64,000 bases of DNA from Nectonema munidae (Eukaryota > Nematomorpha > Nectonematoida > Nectonematidae), in NCBI GenBank assembly GCA_030549495.1, contig JAUIRK010000739.1, forward strand, positions 1 to 64,000. The letters are read 5' to 3'. The translations under genes and the position numbers were made by a program. This document shows positions 25,051 to 36,339 of this stretch, piece by piece; position 1 is the stretch's first letter, and each line of letters opens with the position of its first letter. A model generated the notes under the pieces. The model worked only from the letters and a program-made list of their open reading frames with translations. It had not been told where the DNA came from and did no database searches.

Positions 25051-26146
25051 TGTAAATGGAAAGAATGCCCATCTGAAACCTCCCCGAAATCCTTTCCAAT
25101 GCACTTTGTAAGATCTTCATGATGACATACAACAGGAATTCTTGGAACTTTAACAACAGTTCATACGAGGATAAGTTTCAGGAATAATAACAGTTGAGCT
25201 CCTCATGCCAAAATGATTTAGGATATCTACAAACCGAGCGAATTCGTCTTGAGAAGGCTTATAGGTGACGGTGATCCTAGACTTTGTACTACTGAGAGCG
25301 TCTGCAAACTAGAAAAATTTAGGAATCACTTTCCTATAGTCTCTAAAGCGAGTAATTATGTCGCGTTAAATCACATCAAAATTTATCATCACAGATCCAT
25401 TCCCTCTCAAATAACTTCGTGATTGAATGAACACTCGAATAAAATATTCTATGAAAAGTGGACAAAATATTAACGAAGCAAAATTTCGTGGAAACTTTGC
25501 AATGTAATAGCGACTAATTTCAAGATGTAAAGTTAGCTTCATGCTTTCGAGCATAAAATTTGAAGACAGAAATTTCAATTATGTGTACGTTTTTAATTGG
25601 TTACTTCAAAAACAAAAAAGTGTGGTTTACTAGCCACTTCTCAATAAAGAAATCAAATAAATATGCTTTAATTAGTTTCGAAACTTCTCTTAAGTTTAAA
25701 TGTTGAAAAAAAGTTGATGAAAAATTAAAGAGACTTTCAGGGATATGTTGAAAAATTAAAATAGGCGGGATGAATGATTGCACAATTATGATTTTGAAAC
25801 TTGCCAAAATTTCTTGTTTCAATCAACATTGTACTTGGATAAACTTTTAGTAGGATAGCTTTACTTTATTTCAAAAAATAAAAATAATTGTGGGAAGTAT
25901 AGTAAAATAAAAATGTTTTCATCCACAGAATAACTATTTTACATTTTAATATTGGTTCAGGTAGAGTTATGTTACAACTTTATCCTTATGTATAAAAATA
26001 TATTCAAATGTAAAAAATCTAAAAAAAAAGCTATGCACAAATAAATAGAGCATGAGTTAAAAAAAAGGAAAACTCAAGCGAAAGAAGGATGATGTGATTG
26101 GCTGCAAATTTTAATGATTTGCCGAAGGCAATTTGATTGACGCTGC
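25051..26146. other. non-coding DNA downstream of the ZP gene
   Basis: No coding signal. It includes the likely 3' UTR of the ZP gene and a candidate poly(A) signal on the minus strand at 25,865-25,870. Confidence 0.5.
25865..25870 (-). terminator. candidate poly(A) signal of the ZP gene
   Basis: AATAAA on the minus strand, 277 bases beyond the stop codon at 26,147. It is the first such hexamer I found downstream of the stop. In AT-rich DNA the hexamer is weak evidence. Confidence 0.3.
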
Positions 26147-26352
26147 TTAAAATTTGTCAACGTGATGCATGGAATAGACTAAGTTATCTTGACTGATTTT
26201 CTTCAGCGCAATGCTCCACCGATTGAAAAAGAATACGAAGATGACGCCAGCGAACGCGAAAAAGAGAAACGCCACCGCGCCAAACGAAATGGCGAAGGTC
26301 ATCTTGCTCACGCAAAAGTCCCTCTTCCCAACCACTTTGCTCGCAACCAAAT
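26147..26352 (-). CDS. ZP gene, last exon: transmembrane helix and stop
   Basis: The acceptor TTTATACAG precedes AT TTG GTT. The previous exon supplies the A of the AAT codon. The exon encodes LVASKVVGKRDFCVSKM, a strong hydrophobic helix, then NRWSIALKKIS and ends VDKF-stop. A single-pass helix near the C-terminus is standard for ZP proteins. Confidence 0.82.
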
Positions 26353-29300
26353 CTGTATAAAGAAAATACGTGAAATACAATTGTGAGTTGTGCCTCTCCA
26401 AATGAACCCAGGAAGAAGTGCATCAACTATATTAATTTGAAATGTATTCTTCCATATCATACGATTACTCTATGATATACTTATCCTAGCTTATATTTTT
26501 ACTTTCGTTTATTTATTGATGAAGAAAAGTGAACACATTTGCCATTACTTAATAAAGTGGTCCATCATCATTTCGTGTTTGGTTATATAACGAGTGAAGT
26601 TATAGTCAATATACGTTCATTTTTGCACCGAAAATATTAGATAATTTTAAACAATTTGAAGTATATTCGATAGCATTTGAACTTTATCAGATCAATAAAA
26701 GTACATTATTTTCACCAAGTCAATAAAAGTTCAATTTTATCATTAGGTCAATGAAAGGCTATTTTCTGCTTTCTTAAATATTTTTAAGTTGAAACAAGTT
26801 AGAAAATGTAATGAAATTTAAGAACTTAGTAGAATCCCTTTAAATGAAACTTCAATGAAAGAAGGCACTCTTTTAAAACAAAATTATTCTACTTTAATAT
26901 CATGTATAGTTGAATAGTTAAATTAATTGCTTGCCATGTTGACAGTCAATCCTTACGGATATCATGGTTCTGACCGGAGTACCGTGTCCAGGATCTACAT
27001 GACAACTTTTTTTGGTTTCTTTAAGTACACAAAAATAAACTCTCTCTCTCCAGTACGTTATTTTTTATATACCCAGCCCTAACCCCAAAACTTGACAAAA
27101 GTTACGGATTTGAAGTCGGAATTGAAGAGATTGTGGATTCGGAATCTGACTTCGGGAAATACTTCCGTTTTAGTTGGAATCGGAGAAGGACATTTTACCT
27201 TCCAACTCTTCAACCCTAATGCTATGCATACTATTATTATATATACGAGAAGAACAGATTATAAAATACGCATACTAATACAAATAACCGTATTACTTTA
27301 GACCTGTGGTTCTCAACAACAGCTATGAGTAACGGGATGTGGCCCTAACCTCCTGCTTTGCGGCCCACATTGCAAAGATACAGGAAAAATACGCTAAAAA
27401 TATCATATTAAAACAGTCAAAATTTGACAAATTTATTGATTTATTATTTATGAATGATATGATTTATTAATTTTATGATATAGATATGCCGCAACTTGGT
27501 TTCAGTTTACGTAACTAGAGGCAATTAAAAAACGTTTTTTTAAAAAAGCTTGAGGACCACTGCTTTGGACGCATCACTAGAGCCCCTAGGTATGCACTTA
27601 TAAATACGTTTTAACTTTCGCACAATGTCTAATGCATTTCCTTGCTAACACATCAGCTATATTTACTAATACAAAATGTGGTTTCAAACATGTAATACTC
27701 TCCTGTAAATGTGTTATGAAAAACATGAAGTACCCAATACTCATTTATTAACCTTTTACACTTAGACAGCTGGATTATTAAAACCATTCGATTTGTTCCC
27801 AAAAGGTTGCAAAAATTTGGTATGGGCACTTGGCAAGTCACAAATTATTTATTGAAAGCATTTATTTTGAAAGAACTTATTAGTTCTGAAAAACGTACTC
27901 AGCCTTTTGATGAGATCTTAAAAAAATGATTATTGAGAAAACATTTTTGAATTTTTTGAGCGATTCCGCTTGAAATATGTAAATAAAAAGTTCGAAAAAT
28001 TTTGTCCAGTTTTTATCTCAAAAATTTAAAAAATTTCAGCCAAAAGATAGAAATTTCAAGTCTAGAAATATTTTTAATTTTTTTGCATCACAAAGCTTAA
28101 AATTCTGAATAAGAGGGTTTTCTTTCAACATTTTCAAAGTCCATTTTAAAATCTAAAAGTCCTTTTTTGAGGCATAAAATCAATTTTTTCGCATTTTTAA
28201 AGTAAGTTTTTCTCCCGTAGTTAAAGCGAGAAACTATAGGTAAACTCGATTTAGTGTTAGATTTTATAACAATATTATTTATAAAGCTTTAAATATTATT
28301 CCAATTAATTGTAGGCCGTTCCATTTTATCAATAATGAAGAATAAAAGGTCCAAAAAAGATGGAACAAAAATTTTTAATGCAAAATTATATATTTCGCTT
28401 TTTCAAAGAAACTTGATCAAACTTGATAAAATGAAGTTGTCGACTAATTGAGGATGTATGAAAAAATCTGGAGAAAATACATCCTCAATCAGTCGCCAAC
28501 TTCATTTCATCAAGTTTGATAAAGCTTTTTTGAAGAAGTGAAATATATAACTTTGCATTAAAAATTTTTGTTCCAAATAAAAACTCTTTTTTGGACATTT
28601 TATTATTCATCATTAAATATTATTATAGAAGTGTTGTAGTCATCGTAGGATTATAAAATGGAAACCCATATCTACTTATCTATCAAACGTAGTTGACCAT
28701 ATAGTAACCAATTCCTCAAAATTCATCTTTTATTTTTATACATATATTTCAAATGGTATCAGGACAAAATCGCTCTGGACTAAATCCTCCATGGAAAAAA
28801 TTGTGCGTCTAACAAAAATATCACTAGAGTCGTTTCTTCATTTTTCTAACAAAGCCATGTATTTTTACTGTATTAACACTTCGCCTGAATTTATCCTGGG
28901 GGATTTTGTCTAGTCCAGGGGATTTTGTCCTCAGTGGCGATTTTGTACTAGTACCATTTTAAATATCTTTAATCGGAAAATACACTTCAGTTTACAGTGT
29001 GTTTGGGGATTTGCTTTTTCATATAGCTACGCTTTATCACCACTTTCGTTAATCCAGTGGCGTATATCGAATATTCACCAAAAGTTTTTTTTTTAGAAAA
29101 AATTATTTTAAAATTGACAGTAGTAAATTTTTATTACATCTACTATTGCAACAGAAGTTCAAAAATTATCTATCACTCAAAATAAATAAAATATTCGGCT
29201 AGATGAGTTAACAAATTTTAAGAAACTGTGACGAAAGAAAATTTCAACAGCGTATATTGCTTCAAAGCAGCCAACATTTCATACTATTTAAAAGACATCG

Positions 29301-32300
29301 TAAATAAATATGCTTACTCTGATTTGTGGGAAGTTCCTCTCCTTCAGAGTCTGGTATTTCAACAGCGATCGACTGAAAGAGGTGTATCAATGTTTCATTG
29401 TTATTACCAGCATTCCTTTTATATCTTCTATGTGTGGTTGGTGTGTTTAAGCCGCACAATATCTAAATCAAAGTATATCATCAATACACCTTACCACATA
29501 AGTTAAATTTTAGATTTTTATCATTACTAAATATAACCGGTAACTCACGTTGCTCGTATAAAAATTAAATATAATATGTTGTATAGGTTGAAATTTTAGT
29601 CAATGAGATCCGTAATTTTTTAGGCAGTTCATTTGAATAGGCAAAATTTATTCAGGAAATGTTTTAAATAAGTGGCTCGATTATAGCTTAATTTGATTGG
29701 TTAAAACTAAAAAATTCTCAAGAATTTTTATCCAGTCATAACAAATGGTTTGCATACTCCTCTCCTCAAAAGAAAAAACGCCTTAACTTTTCATATTGGA
29801 ATGAAAATTAAAATAGAAGTATGTTCAAACAAGCTTAAATTTAAACGTTTTCAAGTTAATAAGATATATATGAAGTATGATGTCCTGTCTTGCGCAAGTT
29901 GGTCCTAAGAAGAGCAAGGCTGCTACTAAAAAGACTCATGCATCTCATCCTCCTTTAATGAAATGATCTCTGATGGCATCAAAACACTAGGAGAATTCGT
30001 CTATAATTAATTCTTTATAATGTATGCATCTCTTGACACCCCCACCTTTTCCTCATGTAGATCCACGTCAGATGTAAAACTTATCAAGATATCCCGATTA
30101 GAAAAAATTAAGAAAATTTAATTAAGTTTCAATTTTGAAAGATTTAGTGGACTATGATGAAATTTCAAAAATTTTAGACAATTTAAAAACTGATTTGATA
30201 TTTGTTAAAAAATATTCATTGTTACTTTGTGCTAAAAAAAGCATATTTTTGTAGCATCCTCTTCCTATCAAAAATAAATTATTTTTCTTTTACTTGATTT
30301 CCCTTTCGTTTGTTATGAATAATCTTTATATTTTTTTCGACCATCCTTATCTAATTGTTTTTACTCAATGAAGAAATCGCTTATGTTGGCGAACTTAGAT
30401 GTGATAGAATTGTAAAATATTAAAAAACAAATAAGTACTTTTTGACATTTGTTATAACAAAATTTGATCGAACACTCGAAGTAAACATTTTCAATGTCTG
30501 GAAATTTGAAAACTTTGAAATGAGAGTAAAGAATCATCAAGCCATCCACGTACTCTTTGCTTTGCGGCCCAATGATCTTGTTATGCACAGGACAACCATT
30601 TTGATCAAGGAGATTGATTGGATGACTCGCTCCCATTCCGTCATGGGCGATGCAATTTTGAAGCATCATATCGAAGATACCTACAATCAAAAAGGTTCTT
30701 CACAAATAAGCTAAAGGATATGCGCAGATAGAGGTTTCTCCCTTCTAAAAGGGTGTTTAGTTTTTGCCGAAATAAATCGAAATATAACGAAATCTTTTCA
30801 AATTTTGAAGTTTTTGAAAGAAATTTGTTAATAAATTTTTTATTTTTAATTCTAACTAGTCAAAAACATTTAATGCATTATTTTTAGTCAATTTGGAAAA
30901 AAAATAACCTTTTAAAAAGTTTTGAGATTTTCCTTTATTTCGGTCTTCATTCTAAATAGTTGAAAACCCAATGAAATACACTGCGCTAATTTTAATTTGC
31001 TTTCAAACTTCAAGAATTTCAAAACTTTGAAAGTTATTACCTATATTTTTGCAATTTTTTCACGATATTAAATAATATATTTTATCAAATAATCAAAATA
31101 AAATTATGTAATCAAAAAATCGAAAAATATTCTCTAAAAACTTAAAAAATATGAAACTTTCTCTCCATATTTTGCTAGATGTACGATTTGATATACCTTA
31201 TACGATTTTACAAAATTGATTACCTATATTTTTGCAAATTGCACGATATTAAATAATATATTAGTCTAATAATAATAATCAATATAAAATCCTGTAATCA
31301 AAGAATCAAAAAATATTCTTTAAAAAATGAAAAAATGTATATCCTTTTCAAATATATCCTTGGCTCCCGTTACTTATAGTTGCCTACTTAAATTTTTAAA
31401 TACTTACTTTAATATCTAAATAGTAACCCATTTGGCACCAATATTGCCAAAGGGAACACAAACGACTTCAGTAATCAAATTTTCAAGAATAGATTAGATG
31501 CCTTTTGGAAGGAAAAAATGTTTCACCACTTTTAATACCTTATATATTTGAATTTTTTCATCTGTACTTTAAGATATGATAATGATCTATGATGCGATGT
31601 TTTATAGGCTTTTTTTTGCCTTTTTTATAATAAAATGATGTTATGTTATCAATATCATATAGACGAGAGATATAGTAGGATAGTATGAAGTATGACAAAC
31701 TTTTATTAAAAAGAACATGTCTACTCTACTGTTCTTTTTCAACATAAGTCAAGCAGAAGGCAGAAGGAACGGCGCTTGTAACTTTCTGCTTCTTAGCTTA
31801 TGTTGAAAAAAAACATAAAGACGAGATGTTCTTTTTAATAAAGATTTGGCAAACTATCCTATACTATATTCCTCGTTTATATTTTGCAATACATAATTTC
31901 ACTGCCATTAAGCCTCACCCTTCTGTTATCTATCATACAAATATTTGCAAAATGTGTCTGCTTTTCAATCAAGTCATAAGAGTAGTTAACCGTACACTAT
32001 ACCAGCGTTGTCCAAGAATTGTAAAAAATGTCGGGTCGCTAGTTCCTACCGTCAGAACTACTTGTTTACTCTATTTACTCTTTGATCATTTTTAAATATC
32101 ATTTGTGCTGATTTAGCTTTTCAAACTTTATGCATAGGTTTCTTCAACAAAATAATTAAGTCAATGATATATATCATTAAGAAGAATGGATTAGAGGTAG
32201 AAGAAGGCATCAAAAAGAACAAAATTTTCTTACCACTGCCATCATTAACCTTAACAACGATCGTTCCAATTTGTCCCAATTTAAGGAGTTGAGCGCGCTC

Positions 32301-35300
32301 CGATATCGGTATTTTTCCGGCGACAATGTGCATTGCTGCAGGAGGCATATTAATTGTGTTTGGTTGAGCTTTTGCAGAATCCATGGATCTGAAATGAGAT
32401 GAAATCATTTAAAGAATGGATCTAGCAGTGAAAGAAATTTATGTTTCATACGGAACAGTTATTTTCGTCGAAATCTTGGGTCCATCTACGCCTCCCATAG
32501 AGCAAGAGGCTTTGTAGGCACTATCCCAAGCTGACATGATGCGCAAACTATTATCGAACATGACGAGAACTTTGTTTTTAAAAGTAGTTACTCCCTTGTT
32601 CAAATCCCAGGACTAAAAAATGGAAGAACAAACATGAAGGCAAATGCATTTTCGTAGATATGAATGAATGCATGAATTGAATTAGAGGACCTACGTCACT
32701 GACAGTCGTGCTTCCGCACCCATCCAAAGGCAGGATGAGAGAAACAGTGAGGGCGTTCTTGCCTTGTGCTCTGCAAGCATCCGTTTTGTAGTAGCCCTTG
32801 GCGTACACCACTCCACTAAAAGGCTTCTTGAAGTGCGCAGTGAACACCATTTGATTCTTGAACAAGTTGCAAATCACTTTAACATCTGAAGAAAAATTTA
32901 TTCATCTCATTTGAGTCATATTAAAACATGCACCCGATGAACCAAAGAAAAATTCTTACTTCTTGAATTTTAAATTATTGTAATTGGAAATTTGTTTTTT
33001 TTAGGGTTAATTCAAATTAGCTGCCAATCCACTGCTAAACAGAGAGATTTCTAGATTAACCTCATAAAAATGTACAAATCCAGAAAGATCCTGAGGTAAT
33101 TATCTTTTTTGGCGGCAATAGCCTAACCTCTATCCCCCCACCCTATTTTTATTTATACCCCACCACATTTTGTCATAGCCAGGATGAGACTGCCCTAGCA
33201 AAAGTGCTTATAAATATAATTCATTGATCTCATATGTCTGACAACTTTGAACTTATTATAACTGTGAGAAAATTGGACAAGCAAGCTTTTAATATTGAGT
33301 AGTTCAGACTCCCTGACTTTTGATTAATTGGAGATATGGGGGGGGATAATGATGATGATGATGAATATACGTTTGGTTAGAAAAGACAAATAGAGGGACG
33401 AAAGAAATTTGATAAAACTTACTATTTTGAAAGATCAGCTGAGAATTAAGTATGTGAAACACTATATATACCTTCAATTAATGTATGCTGATTGATTTAT
33501 CGTGGAGGAAAGAAAGGATCAGATATACTACATGTTTTTTATATGCCAGATAAAAATAATTTTACCCCTTGAAGCAAAAATATTTTTCTAAACGCGTGCT
33601 CCTACTAATTATACAAATAATTCAAAATTTTATATTTTCAATAGCGAAATTTCTAAAAAAAAAAAGCAAATTTAAGTATAGATTAAATAAAAATTTCAAA
33701 ATATATAAATTAAATACTCTTACAACTTTGAAGACTAAGATAAAGATTGAAACTCGGACTTAGTGTTTGATATGCAGATTAAGAATTATGTTATGTCTGT
33801 CAAAAAAAAATTTTTTCTTAATTTTAAATTTCTCTTTGTATATTGTCCAGAAAATGTTTATTCGGCAATCAAAATATCATAAACGTGATATACACAATAT
33901 GTAAAGTAAAAGGCTGTCTATATTATTTTTAAATCGATCTCACTATAGAACCTTGAATCTATGAATATTTAGAAAGAATCTATTCTCGAAGTATCAAATC
34001 AATTATATTTCAAAATAAACTTTTAACTAATTTTTTTCCCTTTCTTTATGTTTTGGGTGTTTTACCGGCTACTTTGTGATGAGTTAGTGAAACAAATGAA
34101 TTAATGATAAAACACTTATTTTAATGATGTCGATTTCATGAGTAAGAATCTAATCAGCTAACTTTGTTCACATATTTTATAGTATAAATGATCGGAATCA
34201 TAATTATCAAGAAGCTTTTGGGAGGGTCATTGAAAGAAGGTAATGGTAGGTAGGAAAAGTAAACTTTTGATAGCAGCTGATCTTTGTTGGACCTATTGAC
34301 ATAAAAAATTTCTTTGAATTTCTTGCTTACACAATAATTTTAGGAAGTGCTTAATTTCTAAACACATTTCACATCTTTATTGATTTTAACGGCCTTGATT
34401 TGCATTCAAAATTGCTTAGTAAGTTTCATTTAAGCGCACAATGGAAACATGTATTTGGTTTTATGATATATAAATAATTTATGGCGTGTTGTATATTCTT
34501 ATCTACTTTCATGTACATTCTATGCTTATTTATTTTTAGAAAGAGATCACGTGTGAAATAATCTTTCATTGCCTCATCCAAAAACGATTTAGTAAAAACG
34601 CGAAATCAATTGAATTTTATACAGTTAATTTATTTCGATTGGAAATCATTTTCCCTATATGTCAACTCGGATTCCAAGAAAGTGGTGCGAGTAGAGATCG
34701 CTTTCTTCTTAGCAGCCCTTTTTGAGTTTACTACAAAGTAAAAAATATTTAACTCACCGTTTATCTGATTGCCATTATATGTGCTTTGGATCACGTGACC
34801 TGAAGGCAAATAGTTTGAATCCGTTCGCACATATGTGTTGTAGTATCGCTTACCATTCTGTTGAACAACGGTGTTTGAAGTGTAAGTCGCAAACTTTTCT
34901 GGCTTTTTGTTCGTTATAGATGTGAACTGATTCGTCTTAGGCACATCATGATGTTGTTCTATTGATCGTGTAAAATTTTGACTTTGATCCACTCCCTCTT
35001 CTTTTCGATTATTTGTTACATACTTGTGAAGATAGTCGCGGTTCTTGTTTAGCTGTTCTTTCGCAATTTGTGCCTTTTCTCCAAATGGCTGGCTTAAATA
35101 ATATTTTAGCCTCACATTAATTCATGGATAGTAAAAATATTATATGTAAAAAGTATATATAACTGATAGTCTATAAGTATAACTGGATCGTATCCATGAC
35201 TGCTTGCTAACGCATTGGTCTGATATTATCCCAAGAAAATTTTGAATTACAAATACTAGTGAGGTGTTTGGCTCAAGAAGCCCAAATTGCACTGACTATA

Positions 35301-36308
35301 TCGAATTATGCTTATGAAAGTTTTGAGTGCTCTGATATCATCTTAATAGACTTGAATTAGGAAGCTATATAGAGTGCAGTGGTTCTCCAATATGGAGGAG
35401 AGAGGGAGAGGGGAGGTCCCATCATTCACGATTGGAGAGAAGGCAGGGCTTCTTTCACAGATTCACGGGATCCCATATGAAATTTGATGATTTCAGTTTG
35501 TAATCTAAGCACTCAAACTTTATTCGAACACGAATAAACGAAAAGAACGTACGAATCGAAAGTAATGGCAATGGTTGCGATAACTTCTCGAACTCATATT
35601 TCTATATATCGATCAATCAAGCGAATAAAAGTTACTTGGAGTTATATGTGAATTTGTTTATCGTTGGTTCTGATTGAATTTGGGCAGCAAATTTAGGTTG
35701 CTCATCCTTCACAATTTCCTGCTTTTCTTCCGTTTCTTCAGCCTTAGCCACTTTTTTGTTATCTTCAATAGATATCTTTGTTTCCGCTAACAAGGTTCCT
35801 TCATTTTTTTCTTCTGCTTTGTTCAAACTCTTTTTCTTCTTTTTCTTTGTTGAATTTTCTTCACTGACTATTTTCTACTCAAAAAAACAAAGTTAAAAAT
35901 TATTATTTTATAGTTTAATTCATGAGTTTTTTCATAATTTTCACAAAGTTTCAGGCTTTTCAAAAATTAGCAATCTATATTATATATATTTAAAAAGTTA
36001 ACTTTAATCTATAAAAAAATTTATTTTTTTGTTTTAACCAATCAAATTACGCCAGAATTGAATAATTTATTTTTAACATTTCTAAAATAGATTATGACTA
36101 GTTTTTAGTTTATTTTTTCTTACGCTAAAAGCAACTTCCACGAGACGTTAAGTGTTAACTTCATGTTAAGTTCTTTTTACAAAATATCATTCCATAAAAA
36201 TGGGATATTTATTCCCTCTCACAGAGTTTTGAAACAGGAGAAGTGCCCCTCCCCCCCTTTCTCCTCTTGTGGGGGGGGGGGTATGTGGGGTGTTTTTTTT
36301 TTTTTAAA

Positions 36309-36339
<31 letters not shown>

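Larger units (their letters stand above)
26353..29317 (-). other. ZP gene intron 8
   Basis: This intron of about 3 kb holds three repeat structures. A decayed hAT end with GTCGGAATT/GATTCCG-like motifs lies at about 27,105-27,222. A hAT MITE is at 27,304-27,562 and a long foldback at 28,329-28,616. No other coding exon is seen. Confidence 0.65.
30681..32233 (-). other. ZP gene intron 6
   Basis: It holds a LINE 3' tail (31,470-31,642) and a foldback (31,659-31,880). Otherwise it is AT-rich sequence, including two similar blocks at about 31,035-31,140 and 31,215-31,330 (ATATTTTTGCAATTT...AAAATATTCTNTAAAAA). Confidence 0.6.

Noticed and set aside
26184-26426. Overlapping open frames opposite and out of frame with the ZP last exon
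   Set aside because: The frame with the transmembrane helix fits the splice phase and family; the others do not.
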